The notes under the pieces are model-generated. The model saw only the letters and a list, made by a program, of their open reading frames with translations, searched no databases and was not told the origin of the DNA. The translations under genes and the position numbers were made by a program. Positions 14,904-24,018 of a stretch of 27,488 nt of DNA are shown here, piece after piece; the stretch's first letter is position 1; each line of letters begins with the position of its first letter. This stretch comes from a virus, in the IMG/VR virus record IMGVR_UViG_3300044613_000825, positions 1 through 27,488 of that record; one strand, written 5' to 3'.

Positions 14904-15309
14904 GCAAGCGGTTCTCGCAGACCTTGAAACTGTCGTTGCCCTGTGCCGAGAGTTCCATTCAATCTCACTTTGGTCTTCCATCCCCTTCGACGAGGATCAC
15001 GTCACCAAGCTGGCAGCCAATACGATTGCTACCGGGGGCGTCTTCCTTGTCGACGGAGGTCTTATAGCTGGTCTCGTTACCGGCACTGTTTTCGCCCCTG
15101 ATGTCTTGATGGCCGCTGAGATAATTTGGTATGCACCAAATGGTGGCGGGCAAGAACTTCGGACTGCTTTTGAAGCCTGGGCCGTCTCTCAAGGGGCTAC
15201 GGTTTCCCAATTGACGCATCCGGTGAACGAGAACCTTAAGGACTTTACGGCTCGAATGGTCGACCGTTCTTACCACCCCTTTGAACTTTCTTTTGTAAAG
15301 GCCATCTAA
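14836..15309 (+). CDS. GNAT-like N-acetyltransferase
   Basis: A 157-residue protein from ATG 14836. The core reads QAVLADLETVVALCREFHSISLWSSIPFDEDHV, then GGVFLVDGGLIAGLVTGTVFAPDVLMAAEIIWYAPNGGGQELRTAFEAWAVSQGA, matching the GNAT fold: beta strands, then the acetyl-CoA pyrophosphate loop (NGGGQEL) and helix. Similar genes lie between tail and ejection proteins in other T7-like phages. The substrate is unknown. The start is uncertain: ATG 14836 overlaps tail tube B by 68 bases and adds 19 residues before the conserved text, while CTG 14893 has GAAGG 5 bases upstream and would start right where the family normally begins. It ends one base before the next ATG. Confidence 0.75.
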   Translation: MKLDTTLIFSDGQSPSKATLNPRQAVLADLETVVALCREFHSISLWSSIPFDEDHVTKLAANTIATGGVFLVDGGLIAGLVTGTVFAPDVLMAAEIIWYAPNGGGQELRTAFEAWAVSQGATVSQLTHPVNENLKDFTARMVDRSYHPFELSFVKAI

Positions 15310-15768
15310 ATGCCTGCACTTACTCTTGCTGTCGCAACAGCCGGTGTTGCTATTGGTGCAGCCGGAACCGCCGAAAACCTTAAACAAGGTCGAAGGGCGG
15401 CCTCTGCACAACGCGAAGCTGCGGCCTTGCAGCAGAAACAGGCTGACCTTCAAAATGCCCGCCAGAAACGTGACGCCATTCGCGAGGCGCGTCTTGCCTA
15501 CGGGCGTGTAACGAATGCGGCCGCTAATCAAGGCGTCTCTAGCTCCTCCGGCTCGCAAGGCGGTCTGAGTTCTATTTCTTCGCAACTGTCAGACAACATC
15601 AGCTTCCTCGATCAATACGGCTTCTTCTCCGATCAGGCTTCACGAGCTCTGGGTCGGGCCAATCAAGCAACAGCTCGAGCCAACGCTGCTGGTTCTATTG
15701 CCAACCTTGGTTTCCAAGTTGCCGGTAATGCAGGCGGAATCGTCAATACGTTTAGGCCCGGAGGTTAA
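15310..15768 (+). CDS. Small internal (ejection) virion protein, gp14-like
   Basis: A 152-residue protein with a hydrophobic, Ala/Gly-rich N-terminus (residues 4-22), a strong coiled coil (about 28-62: RRAASAQREAAALQQKQADLQNARQKRDAIREARL) and a Ser-rich linker (SSSSGSQGG) before a helical C-terminus. This layout fits the smallest of the three ejection proteins of T7-like phages, which enter the host envelope during DNA delivery. It follows the GNAT gene without a gap and precedes the large ejection proteins. Confidence 0.75.
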   Translation: MPALTLAVATAGVAIGAAGTAENLKQGRRAASAQREAAALQQKQADLQNARQKRDAIREARLAYGRVTNAAANQGVSSSSGSQGGLSSISSQLSDNISFLDQYGFFSDQASRALGRANQATARANAAGSIANLGFQVAGNAGGIVNTFRPGG

Positions 15769-15771
15769 TAC

Positions 15772-18700
15772 ATGAATCTTTTTGAAGAGCCTACCGTTGA
15801 TCCGTTCTCGCAGGTTGGCCCACAAGCCGAGGCTCAGCGCGCCATGGAAACCGAAGCGGCCCGCCGAACGGCGCAACTGGCCGCCCTTGCTGCTCGTCCT
15901 AATGTTGAGGAAGGTGGTTCTGTTATCCGCTCCCTCCAAGAACGGGCTGCAGGCTACCAGCAATCAATGGAGATCATTGGCGACTCTGCTATTAGAAATC
16001 AGATTGCCGCTGAACGCAACGAAGAGCGCGCTCAAGCCCTAGAGGGTCTTCTGCGCCAGAACATCCTGCCCGAAGGCACGGAGGAGATGCGTCAAGGGGC
16101 TGTTATCGCCTACAACAACGTGGTGAATCTGAAGGCTGAGGATGAGGCTAACTACGCCCTAGAACAGCAAGCAGTGCGCCGCATTCAAGACTTGGCCGCC
16201 AGTGGTGACATCACCCAGGCGCGCATCATGCTGCTCAATCTGGAACGTGGTAGCGCGCTCGATGTTATCGCAGACCACCAGGCGAAACAGCAGATTCTTC
16301 AAGCGGCCCTTGAGCGTCAACGCTTTACCCAACAAGATCAAAGCTGGATGCGTGACGTGGCTGACTTCGCGCTTTCTGTTATCCCTCTCTACTCACCGAG
16401 CCGCACCGGTAACGTCGATGTAGCCGATTCTGTTAAGAACTGGTTTGACGGCTTCTTCTCCGGGGGTCGCTATCGTCGCGAGGCTGAGGCTCTGTGGGAC
16501 ATGGATGCCGGGGAGCTGGCTGAGTTCGTTAATGGAGACTTCCTGAAGAATCTCCACGAGAACGCCTCACTGTTGGGTTATACTAACAACACCGAGCAAC
16601 TCGAGCTGATGTCAGGTCTTATTGATCGTACACCTAGCGCCTTTGAAACTAACGCTTGGTCTGCTGTTGATATTGCTGGCTTTGTCCCGTGGACCAAGGC
16701 TGCCCGTCTGGGTGGTGGTCTCACAAGTACTCTGGTCCGTTCCGGTGCCCGTCGTGAGGCAACCGAGGTTGTCGTCGATGCGGCTCGTGCTGTTATCAAT
16801 GAGGCCCCCGAGGCTGCCCAGCGTTCGGGTATGAGCGTCGATAACCTCACCAACAACCTACAGGTCTCTGCTGTGGCTCCCGAGGGCACCTTTACTCGGG
16901 TCCCGTTGGCTGTTGATGCTGCTACTGGGCTCCGTCGCGGTGACGCACTTCTGGCTGAATACTCTGACCTTGAGCGTTCTGCTCGTCTGACCCAAGGTGA
17001 ACTAGACTCGGCGGTGAAAACTTTGACCGAACGGTATACGCGCTTGTTCGGCCGTGATGTTAAAGATGTTAATGTCGTTAACATCGAGAGAGCCGGTGGG
17101 CGCTCCATTAACCGTGTTGAGTTCACCCTTGGCCGTAAGGACGGCGGTGGTTTTGTCAGCGAAGCTCAAGCCAACCGTTATGGGGGTAGTGTCTCGCTCG
17201 AAGGACAGGCCATCCAAGACGAGTCGGGCCAGTGGTTCTATCGGACGTCGCAGGACATCCCTGAAACCGGCTTCTTCTCACAAGCTGTTGAAGTCCTTCG
17301 TTCGGGACCGGCACGACACATTCTCGGTTCCCGTAATGTGGGCGACAGGGCTCTGGCCGATGCTGCACAACAAGCGGGTAACGCTCGTAGTCGTCTTTTG
17401 AAGACTCTTGTAGAACCATATAGCGAAACCTTTCAGGCTCTTCGTGGTGACGAACGCGCCGCACTTGCTCAGGTCATGCAGGCCGGAGACATCATGGGCC
17501 GCTGGTTCAACGAAGCAGAACTCGGAGCTTTGTGGCAGCGTGCTTACAAGCGTCCGCCTTCAACTAGGGAACTAGATGCATATAGGGCGGCAGCTGACAT
17601 TAACGATATGGAATTTGCGCTCCGCAACGACGATCTCTACATTACGAAGTCCGGTAAGGGTTACAAGACTGTAAGCTTTGACACCGGGCGTGGGAATCTC
17701 GACCAAGTGAACGCCATCGTGGATCGTGAACTGCGCGATGCACCTCCGGCTGCCCGGGTCTTTGACGTGTCGGCTGGTCGTCACTATGCTGACGAGCTAG
17801 GTTTGACCGCAAAGCAATGGAATCGCATGCGGGGTCAAGGTTACCAGCTAGTCACCGTTGAGGTCCCACTCAAGATGGCTGACGGCACCACTGTTAAACA
17901 CTTCCTCGTGAAGGGTAAGGACATGGTTGTCGAGAACCTTCGCCGCGACCAGATTGCCTATCGTCCAGGCGGTCACCGTATGTACGAGGGTAAATACTTC
18001 GTTAAGCAAACCGTCTGGGGCCGCCAAGCTGATAACGGCAAGGAGTTCCTAGAGAATCCGAACACCTACATCGTAGCCAAGACTAAAGCCGAGGCAAACT
18101 TCTGGGCGTCTCGCATGGAGGCTGCGCGTCTCGCACATCTCAATGGCGAGGGTTTGGATGTCATTGACGAAATCTTTGGCGGTCATGCAGGCTTCCCAAC
18201 GGCAAAAGACTTCGTTCGGATGCTGGATGATCCGGCAGGCGCTTACCAAAAGAACACACCTTTTGGTGTCTATTTTGACCGTCAGATGCCTTCTGAATAC
18301 GCCAACATCGAAAACAATCTGCAGTTCGTAGACCCGGAAGACACCGGCTTGAATGGCTTCTTGCGTCAGACCGGTCGTATGTATACGGGTCGTAAGGGTG
18401 AAATTCTGCCCGACTTCCAGGGTCAGACGGCTACTCTCCTCGACCCCTACCGCACCATCAACACCAGTTTGATGAACATCGCCTCTCTGTCCTCTTTCGG
18501 GGACTACAAGATCAAGTCTATCGAGCGGTGGATGAAGCAGTTCGGCCCCTATCTTGACAAAGAAGGTTTGCCGAAAGACTGGTCTGATGTTCGTCAGTTC
18601 TTGGATGCACCCTTCAAAACGGGTAACGACCAACTGGCGCGTATCCGTAACCAGGGTATTGCCCAGCGTCAGATCATCATGAGGACTCTCGGTTGGAAGA

Positions 18701-20373
18701 CTGAGGCTGACCTTGCTGCAGATCAGTTCACGCGTCAGTTTAGTGAGTGGGTCGCAGGCGATGCGATTGATGGGGTGGTCCCCTCGGCCCGTCGTTTCCT
18801 GTCTGGTGTTGACTGGATGGCGGACACGGACCCGATTGGGGCTCTTAAGAGCTTCGCTTTCGACCTCAAGATGGGTATGTTTAACATTGCCCAACTTCCG
18901 CTGCAGCTCGGTACCGCCGTGGCTGCTACAACCATGTCTCCCAAACTGGGTATGCAAGGTTGGTCGATGATTATGCCTATGCGCTTTATTCTTGGCGGCA
19001 AGGCTCTGTCAAAGGAGGCCCTTGAAGCTCGTCTTGATGAGATGGTTAAACGTGGCATTCATGACATAGGGGGCTTCTCGTCTTCGGCCGAGTTCAAACT
19101 CTTTGCACGGTCTGCTGTTCGTTCTGGGTTCTTTGATCTGAACAGTTCACATTCTCTTATTGACCACATGGGGGCTCATGCCACCCTAGATGGTTTTCAG
19201 AGTGGTGTCAAGCGTGCTCGTGAGTCAGGGCGATTCTTCTTCAACGAGGCAGAACGCTGGAACCGTATTGTGGCCTGGCGTATCGCTTGGGGCGAAGTTC
19301 AAGCCCAAGGTCTGAAAGCCGGGTCCCCGGAGTTCTCTGCGGCCCTTGCCGGTCGCGCCGAAGAATTTGCCTTTAACATGTCACGGGAGTCCCGCGCTTG
19401 GTGGCAGCAAGGTCTTCTTAGTGTCCCTACTCAATTCTGGGCATACAACGCCCGGATGATTGAGGCGATGACTGTAGGTAACTTCACGCTGGCTCAAAAG
19501 GCCCGTCTAGTTGCCTTCCAGTCCATTCTCTACGGCACTGCGGGTCTCCCCATCGTGGGGGCTATAAGCGCCTTCGCCAAGGGTAAGGACCCCTCACTTG
19601 TCATGGAGGGCGGGGCACTCGAGCTGGATGCCAACCCCATGAACAGCCCATTCGCTACGCTAGACCGGGGTCTTCTGGACCAAGCTATTCTGTCCTTTAC
19701 TGGTGCCGACGTTCTTGCTGGGGCCCGTTTCGGTACGGGGGGTTGGGTCGTGGACACCGTGAAGAACATCATGGGTATGTCCGCCTACGGTGAAGTCTCT
19801 GCTGCTGATATGCTTGGCGGTGCCACTTTCAACATCATGGGTAAGCTCGGGTCCGACGTCATGCGTCCTATCATCGAGTACATGGCTGCTGAGAGTGGTG
19901 ACCAAGGCATGGTTGTTCGAGGTGAGGCACTAATTCGTCTTGCCTCTAACGTCTCCCTTCTGAGCAATAGTTACAAGGCTTATCTGGTCGCCAACTATGG
20001 TGTGCTTCGCTCTGGCTCAGGTGGGACGCAGGTTACTGACCTACCGCCACAGACGGCCTTCGCCACCATGCTCGGTATCAACCCAGCCGAGATGGACCAG
20101 GCATCAGCCATCAGTGTCTTTAGACGTAGTCGCTCTGACCGCGTCAAAGAGGCGGCTAAAGTCTTCACTAACTATCGTGTGGACCTGGCTAATCGCCCCG
20201 ACCAACGTGAAACCATTATGGAAGAGATCAACATTTTCTCCCGTCTACTGCCGCCGGATATCCGTCGTGAAGCTCTGCAACGCGCCAACGGTGATACGGA
20301 CCCCAGCTTCCACGCTGGTCTTGTCGAATACTATGAAAAGCAACAACTAGAAGCGGATGGCCAGACTGACTGA
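15772..20373 (+). CDS. Large internal (ejection) virion protein
   Basis: A 1533-residue protein, the largest in the window. It begins with long acidic/Gln-rich helices (TEAARRTAQLAALAARP, then ERNEERAQALEGLLRQ), has a middle region with GRDVKDVNVVNIERAGGRSINRVEFTLGRKDGG, and hydrophobic segments toward the C-terminal third (LKMGMFNIAQLPLQLGTAVAA; LVAFQSILYGTAGLPIVGAISAFA) that could insert in the host membrane. It is followed by the transglycosylase-bearing ejection protein, with which it overlaps by 17 bases. Role by analogy: forming the trans-envelope channel, as T7 gp15/gp16 do. GGAGG lies before the ATG. Confidence 0.8.
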   Translation: MNLFEEPTVDPFSQVGPQAEAQRAMETEAARRTAQLAALAARPNVEEGGSVIRSLQERAAGYQQSMEIIGDSAIRNQIAAERNEERAQALEGLLRQNILPEGTEEMRQGAVIAYNNVVNLKAEDEANYALEQQAVRRIQDLAASGDITQARIMLLNLERGSALDVIADHQAKQQILQAALERQRFTQQDQSWMRDVADFALSVIPLYSPSRTGNVDVADSVKNWFDGFFSGGRYRREAEALWDMDAGELAEFVNGDFLKNLHENASLLGYTNNTEQLELMSGLIDRTPSAFETNAWSAVDIAGFVPWTKAARLGGGLTSTLVRSGARREATEVVVDAARAVINEAPEAAQRSGMSVDNLTNNLQVSAVAPEGTFTRVPLAVDAATGLRRGDALLAEYSDLERSARLTQGELDSAVKTLTERYTRLFGRDVKDVNVVNIERAGGRSINRVEFTLGRKDGGGFVSEAQANRYGGSVSLEGQAIQDESGQWFYRTSQDIPETGFFSQAVEVLRSGPARHILGSRNVGDRALADAAQQAGNARSRLLKTLVEPYSETFQALRGDERAALAQVMQAGDIMGRWFNEAELGALWQRAYKRPPSTRELDAYRAAADINDMEFALRNDDLYITKSGKGYKTVSFDTGRGNLDQVNAIVDRELRDAPPAARVFDVSAGRHYADELGLTAKQWNRMRGQGYQLVTVEVPLKMADGTTVKHFLVKGKDMVVENLRRDQIAYRPGGHRMYEGKYFVKQTVWGRQADNGKEFLENPNTYIVAKTKAEANFWASRMEAARLAHLNGEGLDVIDEIFGGHAGFPTAKDFVRMLDDPAGAYQKNTPFGVYFDRQMPSEYANIENNLQFVDPEDTGLNGFLRQTGRMYTGRKGEILPDFQGQTATLLDPYRTINTSLMNIASLSSFGDYKIKSIERWMKQFGPYLDKEGLPKDWSDVRQFLDAPFKTGNDQLARIRNQGIAQRQIIMRTLGWKTEADLAADQFTRQFSEWVAGDAIDGVVPSARRFLSGVDWMADTDPIGALKSFAFDLKMGMFNIAQLPLQLGTAVAATTMSPKLGMQGWSMIMPMRFILGGKALSKEALEARLDEMVKRGIHDIGGFSSSAEFKLFARSAVRSGFFDLNSSHSLIDHMGAHATLDGFQSGVKRARESGRFFFNEAERWNRIVAWRIAWGEVQAQGLKAGSPEFSAALAGRAEEFAFNMSRESRAWWQQGLLSVPTQFWAYNARMIEAMTVGNFTLAQKARLVAFQSILYGTAGLPIVGAISAFAKGKDPSLVMEGGALELDANPMNSPFATLDRGLLDQAILSFTGADVLAGARFGTGGWVVDTVKNIMGMSAYGEVSAADMLGGATFNIMGKLGSDVMRPIIEYMAAESGDQGMVVRGEALIRLASNVSLLSNSYKAYLVANYGVLRSGSGGTQVTDLPPQTAFATMLGINPAEMDQASAISVFRRSRSDRVKEAAKVFTNYRVDLANRPDQRETIMEEINIFSRLLPPDIRREALQRANGDTDPSFHAGLVEYYEKQQLEADGQTD

Positions 20374-22891
20374 ACAAATCGGCAGCGTTAACTCCGGCAA
20401 ACCCATCATCGATCCCGGCCCGGCCAACCCCAGTTTTCTGGGGGCCGTGGCTGATGTCGCTGCCAATGCCATTCCGGCGGTAGTGAACTTCGGCCGGGAG
20501 CGTGATAGACGTAATGAGCAATCTCGGCAAGATGCTAATGCTGCGGCCATTGACCAGGCTGTTGGTGGCATCTTTAATCTGAGGCGTGAGGACGCAGCAC
20601 AACAAGCCCTCATCAATGCCCCTGGGCCTGAGTGGATGGGTGCCGTTGATAGTCAAACACCTTTGCCTGAGGGTGTCATGCGTCAGGCTGAGGAGGTTCT
20701 CCGTGTCAAGCGCGCTGTAAGTCAAGGTCGCTTGTCTCCGGGAACCCTCGATATGCGTGTCGAGAACTTTGTGTCGTCTATGTTCCAGCAGCATCCCGAG
20801 AGCATCTTCGAAATTTCTACGGCTATGAAGGGTCTCGGTATCGACCACTATCTCTTCCGTGAAGAGGCTGGACGCAGGACCATGGAGGATGCTGAATCGG
20901 CGGCACAGATTCGCGGTCTTCAGACGCAGTTCCAGGTGGCTGCTGAAGCCGGACTCGTTACCCAGAACATGTCCATCGAGGAAGGCGCACAACGTGGTCG
21001 TGAGATCATCGGGCTGAGAGCAGAAGCTGCCGCCGCTCAAGCTCGGTACGAGCGCGCCGTGTCTGACAATACGATCTCTAATGACGATAGGGACAGAGAG
21101 ACCCGTGCTGCTGCTCAAACCATGGTCAGCACGGTCATCTCTTCTTTCGGACGTCGTGTCGATCCCTACATCGCTAATTTTGAAGCTGCTATTGCTGCCG
21201 CTGGCACTAATGCAGAAGATCAGGCTGCTCTGGGTGAGGGTCGTATTGCGATGATGGCGGGTATCTCTGCTGCTCGTCGAGGTGCTATTGTCGACTTGAG
21301 TGCCGTAAATGCGCCCGCAGACGCTGTCAAGCAAGTTAATGACTTCTTCGACGCACAAGAGGCCGCTCTAGATCGCCTATTCGACACGTCCTTTGAACAG
21401 AATACTACCGCTGCCCGAAGTCTTGCCGCCGGTCTCGGCATCGAGATGGGTAACGCTTTACCTATCTATGGTCGCATCTCTGCTGCCCTCGGACAGGCTC
21501 GCGCCAACGCCCTTATCGAAGACATGACTTCTGGTGCTCCGGGCCTCAGTACTGAAATCATTGAGGCGGCTAAGGCGGAAATGTTGAACTTCGACCCGAC
21601 CTCCGCTCGTGGTACGATGTCGCTGGCCCGTTCTATCGCCTATCTCGAAGGTAAAGAAGGTCTTCAAGACTTTACGCCAGATCAAGCCCCCGGCCTAGTC
21701 CGTCAGAATACGCGAGCTCTGGCTGCGGTTCAGGCGGCTGTTCTTGGGGGTGCTGAGTCTCAACTTCCTAGTTGGGAGCAGTCGTTCGGCAACACGCTCG
21801 AGGCCACGGCTGAACTCTCTCCGGCGACTGCAACCGGAGAGTCTGTGTGGCGTGCTGCCAGTACCTTTGCCACGGTAGACTCCCGCCGAGTCCTGGCTAT
21901 GTCCATTCGACAGAACCCAGAGTTCGGCAACGCCCTCGCTATGGCCAGTCGTGCTACGGCAGCTCACGTCATCAACGTGGCTACATCGGTTCCTAGTGAT
22001 TCTATGTATCGCGTGGAGTATTATCCCGAGACTCGTAACTATCAACCATACCTGCCCCGTGAGGCTTACGATGCTTGGGCAGCAGACCAAACTGCTATCA
22101 GCTCTGCTGGTCGTGGTATTGCTGGCGCTCTTGCCGGTGGTATGATTCCGGGAGGAGCAGGTGCTGTTCCTACGTATGAGCAGATGCGAAGTTCAGCCAA
22201 CATCCCTGAGGACATCCGTCAACGGGTAGGTGCTGCCAACAACGCTATCCAACATCTTATCGCAACCGATCAATACGATGAGAACGTCCGTGGCCTGTCG
22301 GCCATTGAACGGGCAAACCTGTACGGTGCCGGTCAGACGCCTGCCTCTATGGCTAATCGCGGGACATCCCCGACGGCTGCCGGTGAGATGCGTCGACTGC
22401 GGGATATCGCCACCCAAGGGGCTCAGGAGTTCCTCAGCACTACGCTGGCAACCCCGAGGACACCGGACATCCGTCAAGGTCTTATCCAGTCGGAATCCGG
22501 GGGTGACCCAACCGTAGTTAATGATGAAGGTTACGGCGGCCGTATGCAGTTCGGTACTGCTCGACTAGCCGATGCAGCGGCAGAAGGCCTTGTTCCCCCA
22601 GGCACTACCGGAGCTCAGTTCGCCCAAATGTCTGAAGAACAACAAGCCCGGGTGGAGGATTGGCACCTAAATGACATCGATCAGAAGGCTCGGGAATTTG
22701 GTCTGACTAGATACCACGGTCGAGTTATCGGTGGAGTACCCATCAATGAAAACTCTATTCGTGCTATGGCCCACCTCGGAGGTATTCGTGGGGCCCGTCG
22801 CTTCATTGAGTCGGGAGGTGAATATGATCCGGCAGATAGTAACGGTACAAAACTCTCAGACTATGGTCGTCGCTTTGGGGCTAACGGATGA
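20357..22891 (+). CDS. Ejection protein with C-terminal lytic transglycosylase domain
   Basis: An 844-residue internal virion protein. The first 680 residues are largely helical and Ala/Gln/Glu-rich. From about residue 705 a lysozyme-like transglycosylase domain begins: LIQSESGGDPTVVNDEGYGG then RMQFGTARLA, with the Glu at position 713 in the ESGG box as the likely catalytic residue. The end, MAHLGGIRGARRFIESGG with DSNGTKLSDYGRRFG, is typical of such phage domains. It would open a hole in peptidoglycan during DNA entry. In T7 the transglycosylase is at the N-terminus of gp16; here it is C-terminal on a shorter protein. Confidence 0.85.
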   Translation: MARLTEQIGSVNSGKPIIDPGPANPSFLGAVADVAANAIPAVVNFGRERDRRNEQSRQDANAAAIDQAVGGIFNLRREDAAQQALINAPGPEWMGAVDSQTPLPEGVMRQAEEVLRVKRAVSQGRLSPGTLDMRVENFVSSMFQQHPESIFEISTAMKGLGIDHYLFREEAGRRTMEDAESAAQIRGLQTQFQVAAEAGLVTQNMSIEEGAQRGREIIGLRAEAAAAQARYERAVSDNTISNDDRDRETRAAAQTMVSTVISSFGRRVDPYIANFEAAIAAAGTNAEDQAALGEGRIAMMAGISAARRGAIVDLSAVNAPADAVKQVNDFFDAQEAALDRLFDTSFEQNTTAARSLAAGLGIEMGNALPIYGRISAALGQARANALIEDMTSGAPGLSTEIIEAAKAEMLNFDPTSARGTMSLARSIAYLEGKEGLQDFTPDQAPGLVRQNTRALAAVQAAVLGGAESQLPSWEQSFGNTLEATAELSPATATGESVWRAASTFATVDSRRVLAMSIRQNPEFGNALAMASRATAAHVINVATSVPSDSMYRVEYYPETRNYQPYLPREAYDAWAADQTAISSAGRGIAGALAGGMIPGGAGAVPTYEQMRSSANIPEDIRQRVGAANNAIQHLIATDQYDENVRGLSAIERANLYGAGQTPASMANRGTSPTAAGEMRRLRDIATQGAQEFLSTTLATPRTPDIRQGLIQSESGGDPTVVNDEGYGGRMQFGTARLADAAAEGLVPPGTTGAQFAQMSEEQQARVEDWHLNDIDQKAREFGLTRYHGRVIGGVPINENSIRAMAHLGGIRGARRFIESGGEYDPADSNGTKLSDYGRRFGANG

Positions 22892-23055
22892 CACCAAAAC
22901 TTAAGGAACTAATTCTGGACGCTAAGGCATGGATGGCCCGTGGCGTCTGGAACCCTGATGAAATCTTTCTTTACCTCAACCGCGACTATCGACACGTCCA
23001 CTACGCAACCATTAGAAAAGCCATCCATGTGGCTAAATCGGAGATTTATAAATAA
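22888..23055 (+). CDS. Very small HTH-like protein
   Basis: A 55-residue protein beginning MTPKLKELILDAKAWMARG. The middle (VWNPDEIFLYLNRDYRHVHY then ATIRKAIHVAK) reads as a helix-turn-helix-like unit, suggesting DNA binding, but without a search this is tentative. Its ATG overlaps the ejection gene stop (ATGA) and its TAA overlaps the next ATG (TAATG), so it fits the coupled row of genes exactly. Confidence 0.7.
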   Translation: MTPKLKELILDAKAWMARGVWNPDEIFLYLNRDYRHVHYATIRKAIHVAKSEIYK

Positions 23056-23309
23056 TGGCTAAAACGCCAGCGTGGCAACGTAAAGAAGGTCAGAATAAAT
23101 CTGGTGGTCTCAACGACAAAGGTCGTGCCTCCTATAACAGGGCCAACCCAGGGAAACCCGGACTCAAACGACCACAACCGGAGGGCGGTAAGCGTAAGAA
23201 GTCTTTCTGTGCCCGTATGCAGGGCATGAAAAAGAAACTTACCAGCGCCAAGACGGCCAACGACCCCAACAGCCGGATCAACAAAAGCCTACGGGCATGG
23301 AAATGCTAA
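23055..23309 (+). CDS. Small Lys/Arg-rich protein, DUF6321-like
   Basis: An 84-residue, strongly basic protein: MAKTPAWQRKEGQNKSGGLNDKGRASYNR, then KKSFCARMQGMKKKLTSAKTANDPNSRINKSLRAW. I recognise this pattern from a widespread small phage family (DUF6321), common in marine phages; its function is unknown. The fixed KSFCARMQGMK and NDPNSRINKSLRAW blocks suggest nucleic-acid contact. Junctions to both neighbours overlap by one base. Confidence 0.85.
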   Translation: MAKTPAWQRKEGQNKSGGLNDKGRASYNRANPGKPGLKRPQPEGGKRKKSFCARMQGMKKKLTSAKTANDPNSRINKSLRAWKC

Positions 23310-23734
23310 TGACACAGAATGACCTAGAACTCATTAAAGAACTCCGGCGCGACGAAGGCGTCATCCCACATGCCTATCAAGACAGTCTCGGCTACTGGAC
23401 CATCGGCGTGGGTCGACTAATTGACAAGCGCAAGGGCGGACGACTGACTGATGAGGAAATTGACTATCTCCTGATGAACGATATCAAGGAGTGCGTCGAG
23501 GACCTCGATAAGAATCTGCCCTGGTGGCGATCTCTGTCAGATGTTCGGCGCAGGGTTCTTGTCAACATGCGGTTCAATCTTGGTATGGCGGGGTTGCTTG
23601 GGTTTAAGAATACTCTCAAGTTCATCGAAACGGGTGACTATAAGAGGGCCGCTGACAATATGCTTCTGTCCAAATGGGCTAAACAAGTGGGCCAACGGTC
23701 GAACCGTCTGGCTGCAATGATGGAGAAGGGCTGA
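23309..23734 (+). CDS. GH24 (T4-type) lysozyme, endolysin
   Basis: A 141-residue muramidase that breaks peptidoglycan at lysis. From ATG 23309 the catalytic triad E16, D25, T31 sits in RDEGVIPHAYQDSLGYWTIGVG; the spacing of 9 and 6 residues is the same as E11-D20-T26 of T4 lysozyme. NMRFNLGMAGLLGFKNTL then SKWAKQVGQRSNRLAAMM is the typical C-terminal lobe, with W-x-R-class ends. ATG 23297 and 23303 in the same frame would add 4 or 2 residues; 23309 is chosen for the TAATG junction. There is no signal peptide, so export depends on the holin. Confidence 0.93.
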   Translation: MTQNDLELIKELRRDEGVIPHAYQDSLGYWTIGVGRLIDKRKGGRLTDEEIDYLLMNDIKECVEDLDKNLPWWRSLSDVRRRVLVNMRFNLGMAGLLGFKNTLKFIETGDYKRAADNMLLSKWAKQVGQRSNRLAAMMEKG

Positions 23735-24018
23735 TGCCAGAAACAAGACGCCGGATGCGTATTGGCCCAAACGCTCGACGCGGCGGTAACATCGAGGACC
23801 GTCGTGGTGAAGACCGTCGATTCCAGGTGCTGGAACGTCAGGATGGCATGTTTGTCACCCCTAGGCAACACGATGAGCGGGTCTATAGGGCTCTCAGGGG
23901 CCGTAATCGCAGCGATGGCTCGAGGGTTACCGACTATGGTCAACGTGGCTCTAGGCCTATGTCCCGGGGTCGACAGGGCTCACGTCCGGGTACGACCTCA
24001 ACAATGGGAAGAAGCTGA
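23734..24018 (+). CDS. Small Arg-rich hypothetical protein
   Basis: A 94-residue protein with about one-fifth Arg (MPETRRRMRIGPNARRGGNIEDRRGEDRRFQ) and a low-complexity, Ser/Gly/Arg-rich end (SRPMSRGRQGSRPGTTS). It is probably disordered and able to bind nucleic acid or anionic surfaces. It lies between lysozyme and holin with one-base overlaps at both ends, which supports translation in this frame. No known family was recognised. Confidence 0.65.
   Translation: MPETRRRMRIGPNARRGGNIEDRRGEDRRFQVLERQDGMFVTPRQHDERVYRALRGRNRSDGSRVTDYGQRGSRPMSRGRQGSRPGTTSTMGRS

Noticed and set aside
18049-18957. 302-residue minus-strand open frame in the large ejection gene
   Set aside because: It is an antisense shadow with His/Thr-rich, unstructured text and no promoter.
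20228-21358. 376-residue minus-strand open frame across the ejection genes
   Set aside because: It is antisense to two real genes, has no binding site and no family-like motif, and mirrors the codon bias of the plus strand.
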